Source: Spirodela intermedia (Eukaryota > Streptophyta > Magnoliopsida > Alismatales > Araceae). Taken from it: DNA of 64,000 bases. A program made the translations under genes and the position numbers. Below are positions 11,001 through 23,600 of the stretch, in pieces. Each line of letters opens with the position of its first letter. Position 1 is the stretch's first letter. Location of the stretch: NCBI GenBank assembly GCA_902729315.2, contig LR746273.1:749001-813000 (forward strand), read 5' to 3'. The notes under the pieces are model-generated. The model was not told where the DNA came from. It worked only from the letters and a program-made list of their open reading frames with translations, and ran no database searches.

Positions 11001-11649
11001 CTCAAGTCCGGAGCATCAAGCCTCCTCCTCCTCGCCTCCCGTCATCTTCTCCCCCAGAAGATAAAACGAATGGAAGCTCTCAACTTCTACAGAGTCTGTG
11101 GACGGTGTCCATTATCTCTCACTTCATCGCACCGTCCGGGCGGGGGGGGAGGGGGATCACGTGCTCCGCGGCCCAAATGCCAGCGTCAAAGTACTTCATG
11201 TGGTTCCACATGCCCCAAAGGCGGGGGTTAACGAATACGGAATCTATTCCTTGCGCGAAACATCTTAGAATACAATGCCCCGCGAAACAGCGAAACTAAA
11301 CCACGACTGTTGAGTTGGGAGGATCTGCGTCTCCTCGCTGCCATGGCTCCAATATAGCTCGTTCTCACTGCAAAAGCTTCAGATCCAGATCCCGCATGTC
11401 GATCGATCGCCGCTCGCCTCTACTGGAAGTTTAGCCGGGGAGATCCCTGCTCCGTTGCTCTAATCGGACACTCTCTGCTATTTTTCTGTTGAAGGATTTG
11501 CGGCTTCTCGTCTTCGGCGATCTGCCCCTCCCTACACTCAGGTTCTTGCAAACCCAGGAACTGCTGTTGTGTGTTGCAGTGATTTGAGAGGGGGTTAGGT
11601 TTTGTATTCTCTGCTGCTCGATGGCTCTCATTTAGTGCACTGGAGGCAA
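11001..11649. promoter_or_regulatory. Shared divergent promoter of the DnaJ-ZF gene and VPS54
   Basis: This interval separates the two opposite start codons and must carry both 5' UTRs. A weak TATA-like AATATAG lies at 11351–11357 on the plus strand. A tiny upstream ORF (ATG GCT CTC ATT TAG, 11621–11635) precedes the VPS54 ATG by 14 nt. Bidirectional activity is inferred from spacing alone. Confidence 0.45.
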
Positions 11650-14600
11650 ATGGACACGCTGCCTTCTCATCCGAGAAGGTTGTCATCGTCCCTCGTCGGT
11701 GGGCCTGCGAGGCTCCAAGATTCAATTTCCCTTGGACGCACCAACTCCACCTCGAGCAACGATTCCCCATCGTATGCTGGAAGCGTTGGGGCTAGTGGAA
11801 GCCAAAGCCTCGCGTCAATCCTCAACAATCCCCATGCTAGCCGCTCGGATGCACCATGGTCTACCTGGTGGCCATCTGGGGCGGGCATTGCGCCCGACCT
11901 CCCACCATCTATTGTCCCCAGCACTCCAATTCCCGAGGTTAATTTTGTCGACTTTCAGCCATACATTAAGTCGATCTTCGAATCTTATGCGAAATTTGAG
12001 GACGTCAGAAAGCACAGTAGTAAAGAGATAGCAGATGGTTCAGAGATCAAGGGCCAGGGGGAGGCACTCGTCGCTTGCCTACGGGAAGTCCCTTCACTCT
12101 TCTTTAAGGAGGATTTCGCCCTGGAGGATGGTGCGACGTTCCGGGCGGCCTGCCCTTTCTCTCCCATTGGCCTGGAGAATTCTGCCCTTCAGGAGAAACT
12201 GTCACACTACCTGGACGTGGTAGAGCTGCACCTGGTTAAAGAAATATCGCTGAGGTCTGATTCTTTTTTTGAAGCCCAGGGACAGCTCCAGGGTTTGCAT
12301 GGTGAGATATTGGAGGCTTGCATGAGGATCAGGGGCCTGAAGGAGACAATAAGGATACTGAACGTCAATCTAATCGATTCTGCAAGGCAGGTCCAGGAAC
12401 TTAATGCAACACGAAGTAACCTCGTGGAACTGCAGCAAAAGCTCACTGTCATACTGTATGTTAGCCAGGCACTTTCGGCATTGAAACTGGTAACTATCTG
12501 TTTGCTTTCTTCTACTCTCTGTTGCATGTTTTCCTTTTCATGCGTCTTCCTTCAGTCATGCCATCGTGATAACAATATCCTGTGTTCTAGAGCATAAAAT
12601 AAATGGAAAAAATATATCAGGGGAATAGTCTTCTGACATCTTTTTCTTTTAAACTATGAAAACATCTCATGTGTCCAAATAGACACAATTGCTTGAACAT
12701 CAGTGAGTGATGAATATTAGCTGCATCAAATTATTCATCTTGTCTATCTCAGAAGAGGTTGGTTTCGCAATTTCCCTCACTTCTTATGGACAACTCCTCA
12801 GAGAATTGGTGTAGAATTCCATGAATCATTGCCAATTCAGCCAATCTTTTTGGATGAAGACACTTATTTGGTTTTCTAGTCGCCTCCCATCTCGTTCATT
12901 AACTAATATTTTCCACTTTCACATTTAGTATCTTGTAAAGTAAGTATGTCTACTTTTTACTTCATCTTGTTTTGTTAACTCCCTCCTGCTTCCTCTATCC
13001 ACCCCCCATAACATTTCACATGATGATTTCTGCGCTTTCGTGGAGCCTGTGTCCTCTTTCTCTACTCTCTCCACTGTACTCCGTGATAGATGCTACCTAC
13101 TCATAGTGTATATCAATTCAAGGTTTGTAAAACTCTTTAGCCCGTTTTTGCTTTTAATCATGTAGACATGTTTGTGTGATGTGCAATTGGATCATAGGGA
13201 AAAGACATGAAAGGGAAATGGTGTCCCCCTTTTGCTTTTTATGTTCAATTTTGAGCATTATATTTTGTATTTTCTATGACAGAGAACTATAAATGAAAAA
13301 AATAAATTGTCCTTTATAAAAATATATAATTTTTGTGGAATTTTTTTTAAGCAACTTTAATTCGGTCTAATAATATGCATAATCAAACCCATCCATGTGT
13401 GAAGATATGAATCAACCTTACACAATTATCAATTGGTATTAGTGTACTACTGTGACACTAATCTATTGACCTTGGATCATCTTATCACTTAGTGACAAGG
13501 TTCTGTGGATGTTGCTTTGTCTCACATTTTGGTGCTCGCACAATGTTGTTAGGTTTTTAAATGAAACTGGTTTAGTTTTGATAGCCAAGTTCTCTACGAA
13601 GTGCTATATTCTTTTTTTGCATCGTTAGGCATGAATTGCTTTGCCCTTTTTGTATACTATCATAACTATGTGTTTTAATGGTGTGTGATATCTAAATAGT
13701 GCACTGCATCTTTTTACTGATCCATACTTGGGCATGCTTGACTCGGTCTTATTTTTTGTCACAGCTTGTGTCATCTGCAGATTGTGCTGGTGCACTGGAT
13801 GTCATCGACGACTTGCAGCATCTGCAGGTAATTTCCATCTTTAATGTGAAAATTAGGGATCCATTTTTGAAAGGATTGAGAACTTTTGATGAAAGAAAAA
13901 AATACCAGAAAAAATGATTAAATAGCCGTTTTATGAGAAACTATTACTAAGTGTGTGTGATCTAGAATGGACTCATAGGAAATGTGAAAGGCCTCAATAC
14001 GCAGAAGACACCAATAGAATCATCTATATGGCTCATGAGGCCCAAAATGGATTTTCTTTCGTAGCATTAGCAATAATTTCTCTTTCCTTAGAAATTTTAT
14101 TTGTTAGCATATTTTCTTATCATATCCTAGTGTTTGAGAGGAGTAAAACTATTTTTACCTACTGCAGATGGAGATATTTTTTTATATTCGGTATATAATT
14201 TTGATCTGTCTCTCATTCTAGATTCTGAGGACTCCCTTCTTCAATCACTGCGAATCAGAAGATCATCCCAATCATTTATAGTGGACTTAAATATTTCATT
14301 TTCCATACCCTGTGGATTCATCGTTTTATTTCTTTCCAGATTCCACCACATCAAACTGCCGTCACCCGGTCTTGAGATGCATAACATAAACTTTCTGATG
14401 AAACGCTCAGTTATCAGTTCTTTTTTCCAAGGATAAGGGTTAACTTTTTCCTCCTAAAGTTGAATGAGCTTTCTGTTTCATTAGATGAGATAGTAGCATG
14501 GATGGAATGACACATACATTATTTGACTGAAGGGTTTTTTTACACAGTATTTGCTCTGCTATGGTCCATAGTGGCTGTCTTTTTAAAGAAACAGAGGGCT

Positions 14601-17600
14601 GATGTATTTCTTTATGCAAACCACAGAGGGTTGGTATCTGCTTGAGTAGAAAGTTGACTTCTGCCTTCCAAGTGTTCAAAATTTTCGATTTGAAAGAATG
14701 AATTGCATCAAAAGGAACCTTTATTTAGAGGGCTATTGAGAATTCTGACAATCTGCAGTTATGAATGGAGCAAAGTCTTTAGACCATCAAAGGAAGGGGT
14801 TGGAAGATAGTTGACTTTTGTCTCATTTTTTATGCAAACTGTGGGATGTTGTACTCTGTGAAAAAGATACATAGGTATTTTGAGTTTGGTGGGCGAACTG
14901 TTTGGTCTAGTTGTGGGTTTGCTTCTCATGACTTTGAGTTTTGCCCGACAGTGGCACCCATTGGCTTCATTTGCCCACGACTGCTGGACATGGTTCTCAG
15001 AATTGACTGATTCATTCTTGGGCTGGGAGTAGTTATCTAACATGGAATTGGGGTGAGATGGTTCTATCCCACTTTACTATTTTTAAAAGCTAGCGAGATG
15101 GCCAGAATTGACGAATTTGAGGGCCGAGCTGGCTGGCCTTATGTTGGTTGTATCTGGAGAGGACGGCTGATTTTCCATCCTGTCTGAGGTTATCCTAATT
15201 GTATTTCTCAGTTTTGCCAACAGTGCTACTGCCAAAGGATGCATTTGGTTTCATCCTTGAATAGGTAAACTCTAACGAGTTGTCACATAACATAGTTACT
15301 TAAGCAAAGGAAGAATTGCCCATATGTATATATGGATGGGGTACCACCTTTATGATGCTGTTCTCTTTACCAATTTGTGACTACATTGTACTTTTGCGCA
15401 CGAACGTGTATGGCCTAAAAATTGTCTCTGCTACGTCCTTTTTTCGTTTTCTCATTTGAGCTTATCTACACTTCTCATCTTATGGTGCAGGACAGTGATG
15501 AACTTGCTGGTCTCCATTGCTTTCGTCATCTTCGTGATCAGTTATCATCATTCATAGAGTCAATAAACAGGTGCAGAATGATTTTCCTTGTTCACTGTGA
15601 CATTACGAACTAAGTTTATATTTTTCAGTACTTTTTGATTCTTTCTTCTGTATGTAGTAGACCTCAAGGATAAGGGCTGGTTGACAATGTTATCTCAACA
15701 GTCTGTAGATATGCAAACTACAGAATATGTTCTTTAATTTATAAAATGATTAAGATGCCATACTCAAGACGTTCTTTCTATGTGGCATAAAAAATTGAAT
15801 TTCGGGGTAATATCTGGGAAGAAAATGTTGGTCTAATCTTCTAGGTTTTGTCACAGACTGGTTCTGATAAAGGAGATGACGTCGTGCTATGATTGCATTC
15901 CAAAATGATGTAAATTTCATAGTTAGGGAAACGTGTTTGACATTTCAACTCACTATCAGTTTCATATTTAGCTTACCAAATTATACATTACCTTTTTATG
16001 GGCATGAGATAATCATCATATAGGACTGACCTTTTCATCGGGAATGTAAGCTAAAAGCGAGAAGAGGAGAGAATGATCCTTTTAATGTGGAAATATTAGG
16101 GGTGCAGAATCCACTTATTTTATGTAAGATATGATGACCTTTTTGTTTTTTCTGTGACAATGTTCATATGAAACAGTGTCCATGAGTATTAATGTTTCAT
16201 TGTATATTTAATGTGATTTTATATTGAGTGATTCATTTATCTCTTCGACTGGCATTGCATTCATTTTAATGGGACAGTTTGAGGCTTACTGGTTTAAGTG
16301 CCTGGAAGGTATCTTCATGGCCGTTTTTGCGGTTTATGGATGATGTATCCCATTACCTATGCAGTTGATTAGTTGGGGATCTGGTTTTTCTTGCGAAAAC
16401 AATAAAAAAGATGAATTAGAGAATTTTGTTCAATATAGCTACTGGACTTGACTTATACTAGGGATGATCGTAACATGGCACCTGCCTACCGGCTGATTTT
16501 GTAATGAAAATAATGAAATTATATAAATGGCTGTTTTAAGGCCGTGATTGCTGTTTGCTTCGAGATTCGTGTTATTGAAAAATGGAAAGTAGTTCCATAT
16601 CCCCTAGGTTGAAAAGGTTTCCTTGTTAATGAACCGGGATCAGTTGATTATGCATTTATATCATGGGAAATTATATTCATGTTTAACAGCTCAAAAACTC
16701 TCTGCTTCCTCAATAGTAACGTCCTCCTACATCTAGTTCATGAACTTACTGTTTCGGAGGTGTATCCTTTGTGTATTTTTTCTAGTTTTGCCCTTTAACT
16801 TTGATATTTATTTTGTAGCATTCTTTCAGCAGAGTTCCTGCGTGCTGCCATATATGACGGGAAGAGTATGCGTTCCGTTGTTTTGGTGAGAAATAAGGCA
16901 GGAGTTAACAACCTCATTGGTGGCATTGAGGAAGATGTATGTACATTCATCTGCACAATTACTTTTTACCATGATAATTTCTGTTTTCAATTCATTGTCA
17001 TGTCTGGCTCTAAAAACTTCGACCTTCCATTCACTTTACATGTTTCCTTTCCATTTGGTCTCCACTGTTCATTTTGTCGAGTTCTTTCCAATTATTTTAT
17101 TCTAATAATACTCTATGATTATTCGCTTTCAGGTAAAGTTTGAAGATGAAGAGGTGTCCAATTTCCGTGATCGACTCCTTCCTTTTATTGCTGGCCTGCT
17201 TAGAATTGTGAGTTATCTGTGATGACTATTTAATATCATTTTTCTTGTTTTTATATTGAACAGCATAAAGTTAAATGGGAGCTGACATTTTCTCTCATCA
17301 TACTTTTCAAGTTAACATGAAGCCCAAATGTCAAACAAGGAAGAGAAACAAAATGTCTTAGTAAACTCTATTTTTTCTTGATTTTTGAGAGTGGAAAAAC
17401 GTTTACTATTATCAATGAAGTTGAAGGTCATGGGATTAAAAATAGAAGGAAACCTTCACTAGTCATTCATATTACGTATCCTTAGGTTTATCTTTAAAGA
17501 ATGTTGGAATATGGAACCTTGGCTGTTAAATGTTATGCTGAAGATTAATCAATTAAATGCCCATCATTGGCTTCATTGAATGATCTATACAAAAGCATAA

Positions 17601-20600
17601 GATGACTGTGATTCGTATCAAAACTAATTTGCATAATATGTCTACTTCCAAAGGACATGAAATCTATGAAACAACACTCAATAATTTTAACGGGCATTAA
17701 TTCGCCCTTGGCAATTAGTTACAATGTTGATGGGAGAAGGAAAATATTTGGAGAGGAGAGAAGGCAATGGAAAGTGCAGAACTGGGGAGGGATGACTTGC
17801 CATCAATAACGTAACTAAATGGATCCGTAGAGATAATAACCCTGCACCAAGTCTCCGACCATTTCATTTATGAAATTTTCTGCTTGAATGGCATGTGGAA
17901 AGATTTTTCTGTCTTTAACATTGCAATTTTTGGGCAACATGATTGTCCTCTTGTCAACCTTGTAAAACATTACATTGGCTAAATTTATGCACGTGATTCT
18001 ATCCCTGAAGAATTTTGAGGAGTTCATGTTTAATGCCTTAGATTCTAACCCTTCATGGCTGACTTATGCATTTTGGTTCATTCTGGGTTACAGTTTCCTT
18101 CTTACATAAGCTTTGCTCTTTGTGCTGCCAAGGATGTTTTCTGAAATAATTTTATTTTCAGCCTTTTAGCATAGAATTGAATGATCTTCTCATATCATTA
18201 TTGTTCATTTCAGGCAAAACTTCCCTCTGTGTTGAGGCTTTACCGTGAGACCCTTATTACTTCCATGAAAAATGCAATAAAGGATACGGTCGCTGAATTG
18301 CTTCCAGTTTTGGGTTCCCGATCTATGGACTCTGATTCAATGATGGCAGAGCGAACAGTTGACGCAGATAGTATGTTTGCTGATTGCATAATCGTTTAAT
18401 TTTATATGGCCGCCATTTTACAGTCCGTGTGTAGCTATTTACAAACTATCATTTTTTTATTATTCAGGTGGATCATCATTGGCAAGCAGGTTAAGGAACC
18501 TTTCTTCTGAAAACTTTGTGCAACTTTTGGTTGCTATCTTTAGAATTGTTCAGGTAACTCTACCTAGAGTCATACTTTTCATCTCTATATTCTATGTGAT
18601 GTTATCTTTGTTCCAAACGCATGGATTAATTTTCAACGTTATAAAATTATTGTAACTGCGTACGTCTTTTACAATTTTTTTTGTTCTTCGACTAGTAATC
18701 TTGTTCAAACGTAGCAGTTATTTTTTCCTTCAATTTTCACACCTATTTTAGTTTTCAGAAAATCATACAGAAAATTTTGTGCACAATGAAGCGAAAGTTA
18801 AACATATACTCATTTTTTTTAGAAGGAAAAAACTCGTTCTCATTTCTTTCTGGTGATCATTTTTTCAGAAAATTTCTGGTGTCTTTCTGGTGCAAAAACC
18901 TGTTTTTTTAATTGGAGTACTGGCTGGTACCATTGCATATGACTAGCTTTCCTTAAAAAACCAGACAATCAAAGGTTCATGCAGTGTGATCATTATGCAG
19001 TTGATTGCTATATTATATACTAGAGGGATGCGCTATCATATATTGTCTAATGCATGTTTTCGTTATCTCTTGTAACACAGATTTTTATCTGATCAGAATC
19101 TTCTAAAAGTTTATTTTTAAGGTTTATATCTGCCAATGTTTTCGTTTGTCATGTTATAAATATGCTTTAAAAGTAAGTTTTATGTATTTATCCTATTTAG
19201 CTTTCTATTTTATGGAATCATGTAAGGAGGCATCTTACATCATTTTTAATATATAGCTGTTTTGATGTTTTGATTGTAAATAGAATTGAGTTTCTTTTGT
19301 TTTTCAAATGTTGTTTAGATAGTGGAATGCAGTCTGTTTGGAATTTCTATCTCTATTTCATGCATCATCTTCTTTCACCTGGTACCAGGATATTAGGTTA
19401 CACGCAAAGGGTTTTGGTTAATGTTTCGGTTTGCTTTGAATTTTTTGGTAGGGTTGTGGGTCTACAGACCTCTTTAGGCTATGATGGAAGTTTTCTTGTT
19501 CGTCCTTTCTGCTAACGACAAAATTTAAAGAGTAATGCATGTATATTCTAGTATCCAACGATACCTACTATACATAATATGGTCCTGGTACTGCTCATTC
19601 CAAATTTTTTGTTGGTCTATCTAGTCAATACATATCATGTACGTTTCTCTTTCCAAAGGAGATTTTCTTTTTTAGATTGATCCATCCATCAGGTTCAAAA
19701 TTGGTGTCAGTCTAGGATGTAGAAATATTTTTCGAATTGATTAAAAACTTGGGCTAGATTTAATTAAGGCTGAATGTTTTGAAAGTCAAGATGATTCGTG
19801 CTTGTTTGAATAGCATCACATTCATTGTGATAGTAAATATCGGGATAAAATATAGGGTTACTTTGGTAGGGATAAAATATCGGGATAAAAATCGGTATGT
19901 TAAAAGATATGGCTGCGTGACTCAAGATTCACTTTTCAACCGTATGTTAAAAGATATAGCATCACATTCATTGTGATAGTGTTGGACGATCTGATCATTT
20001 AAACACTTTTCAACCGTTTCTAGTTGTATCCTGCAAGTTTTACTCAATAATTATCGTACCCTGATCATGAATTGGTTGTAGAGTTAAATAGCATTGGGAA
20101 GATCGGAGTCTGGAAATCTATTTACTTTTACTAGACTGCTAGTTTTCTGTCTTATTCAGCTGTATTGACATCATTTGATTTATCAATAAGATTATTAGTC
20201 GTTGTTGTAGTTTCTCATCTTTAAGTGAATACAGGCTCATTTAGTGAGAGCAGCTGAAGTTAAAAGAATGATTGAGTGGATCTTTGGGAACGTTGATGGT
20301 TATGTTCTAGATACCGTTGCTCAATCAACAGCTGTTTCTGAATCTTCCCTCGAGATCAGTGCCCAAGGTCTTTCTTCCTATTCTTTACCAAGAAATGCAT
20401 CAAAAGGTCCATTGTTTAATGGAAAAACAAATGAGACTTTCAGCCCTAACAGCTCCAAAAATTTCCGGTAATGCCGTCTATTCTCTGATTAATCATCTCT
20501 ATTTTAAGAGAATATTATTCGGGGAATTATTTTTATCATGTATGTCTCGTGCTCTGGCCTGGTACTGCTTGTGTTTTTTCTTGAAAAAAATTAAGCTGAT

Positions 20601-23600
20601 AATTTTATTTTCTTAACTCTAGTTACACCAGAAATTTCATCTTTTGACATGTGGTCTAGCTGGTGGTTCCTTGTAAACACGTGGACATTCTCGAAACTAC
20701 CAAGTTTATAGATAGAGGTTACTGTCTGTACGAGTTGGTTCCTATGTCATATCTTTTATTATTCCCCGAATGTTTGGAAAATCCATCCGGTCTAGAGGGG
20801 ATGAATTGTCATCCATGGCAAAGACATATCCCTTATCTTATTCCGATGTTAGTTGCTATATTTAATTTTAAGGCAATGTGTGACTTGTGAGGGATTATGC
20901 TCCAAAAAAATGTGATCTCCAAACGTTTTTTGAATATTTTGATAAAAGAGTATTTTTAGGAGTAGCTTCATTCAGTTCTCATTTTTATCTTCATCAAATG
21001 AAGTCACTGTATGGAAATAAGAATTTTTTTGTCATCTTTCTCAATGCATCATTCTGTAAAGCACCCAACACAAGAGATGGCAAAACGGGAGGATAGATAA
21101 CAGTAAACTTGAGATTTAAGGGGACGTTAAGAGGAGAGGGAGAGATAGAGAGTACTGTCTTGCAGGGGGGTAACGGAGGGGAAGAGAGGGCGGGAAGGTG
21201 GAAGATAAAGGGGATTAACCCTAACACGGGACTTCGAGGTGCCCCAATCTCCTCTGGTCCGCCCCCCCGCCCCCCGCCCCCCCCTTCTGTTTCCTAATCC
21301 CGTCCTAATATATTAACTAAACCTTCGTGGGTGGGTTATTGGGCTTCCTACGAGTGTAAGTTAGGCCCAGTGGTCTAACACATTCTTTAGCCCTCCGCTT
21401 CCGTTTTAAGTCCTCACTCAGCAGCCAAATCCCCATTTTCTTGAGCATCTCTTGCAGCTCTGGTTACTATAGTGGCAGGGATGATTCCTTGGCCCTCCTA
21501 GAGTTCCATAGCCTCAATTTTGGAGCTTAGCAGCTTCTGTTTTGATTCAAGTGTTCCCTGCATCATTCTCATGTCTTAGCACTTTGTCTCCTATGGTTGA
21601 TCATAACTTATGCGCAGTTCTTTGGAGCTTTGTTCCACTTTTTCGCTATTGGCTAACCAGCTCAAATTTGTTAACCACGTCTCGTAGATGTGGTGTACAA
21701 TTACTGGTGAAATCACCCTTTATTATCAATTACTTTTGTAATGTATTTCAGGGACAGAAAGTTTGTACTATTGTCCTGTATCTCTACTAGGTGCGAAGAG
21801 TAAAACATGTTCCCTCCTCATTAACTTGCAATCCCTTTTGCCTACCGAGTTTCCTTTTAAACCTTGTTTTTATTTCCACATCACATGTCAAGATTAGTTC
21901 CCATCACAAGTTTTCCTTCTCAGTATTTCATTTATAAATTTAATCAATTCTTTACATTTGAGAGCCCAGGTTTTCCCTGTACTAACTGACATCATAGCTT
22001 CTACAGCCTTATCCCCAAGAAAAAGGAAAGGTTTCTAATCAATTTTTTTCTATAGTTTTTTATCTTGAAATTAGTGCAAAAAGTGGCAGATCTGTGGCTG
22101 TTTGTATTCTCACCAATAGAGGAGAATGCTCTCCAATACCCAAGCAGACCTTTTTATGTTCTCATGTCTAGGTAAACTCCGGCTTTCTTTAGAGTTATCA
22201 TGCCTTGAATACATGTTAAAAGTAAGCATTTTGTGAAGCTTTCGAATTAACCTTTATTAGCTTATGTAATACTTATGTAGTTGTCAATTGAGGATCCTGT
22301 GTGATTTGTCCTTTTAATGGACTATGGAAATCATACTCACTGCTGCTTTCTCCAGATCTTTGGGAAATGAACGCGAAAAAGAAAGGGAAAAAAAAACTCG
22401 AATGGGACGAGCCCAACATCACCGCATAATGAAAGTTTTGGTCTTGTAGTTTTTGGTCTCTGATGATGGATTGTTAAATGCTTTATTTTCCCATATTTGG
22501 CAAATCTAAATGTCTTCTTAAGAGGTACCTGTCCGTACATTGATAAGAGATGCAGAGATTTCTAAGGAGCATATATTAGTTTCGAAAAGTGTGCTACAGG
22601 ATGTTGTTCTTGTAGTTAGCAGTGATAGTGTACGCCTCCTTTGCTTTTGATTCTCTCTTGATTTCCAAAAGTATGCGTTTGGATGTATTTATAATTGCAA
22701 CTTTTGCTTTTATCAATTTTTCGAAGCTTTGATCTAGCTGGTAATTGATCTTCCTAAAACTGTTGCATTACTTGCAGTGCTGACGTACTGAGAGAAAACA
22801 CAGAAGCTTTATTTGCTGCCTGTGATGCTGCTCATGGAAGGTGGGCTAAACTTCTTAGTGTCCGGGCCCTTCTTCATCCCAAGCTAAAGCTGCAAGAATT
22901 TCTTAGTATTTACGACGTTACTCAGACATTCATTACCACCACCGAAAAGGTATCGTTACATCTTTTGTGATGGCTTCTGTTGACATTAGATCCTGTGCTG
23001 AACATGTTGATTTAATCAGATTGGCGGTCGGATGGGTTATAGCATAAGGGGAACATTGCAATCCCAATCAAAGGCCTTTTTTGACTTTCAGCACGATTCT
23101 CGAGTAAGCTGATAGTTTATCAGTAGTTATTGTGTCTATATTCTTTAAGTGAATCATGCCTTTCCTCCCTAGTAACAACAAAATTATTGCAGATGACGAA
23201 GATTAAGGCTGTTCTTGATCAAGAGACATGGGTTGCTGTGGATGTCCCGGAGGAATTCCAGGCCATTACTGATTCATTTTCTTCTGATATCTCAAATGTC
23301 GAACATGCAAATGTCAGCATGAACGCGACATCAAATTACAGCGACCAAGTTCCGAATCATAGTAACTCAGAGAAAGCAGAATCTGGGACCGCAGTTAAGC
23401 AGCCAAGTAAGCAAGATGACTCCGTTGATATCTCTATAGAGCATGAGAAGCAGGATAAGGGCACATCAAGAAATCAAGAAAAGAAAGTTGCCGCTTTACG
23501 TAGTGTTCAGAGTGGTGATGCAAACGCCAGTGAGCAGGGGAAATCTACCACTCAAACTCTTATCTACAAGGGCATTGGTTACCACATGGTAAACTGGTAA

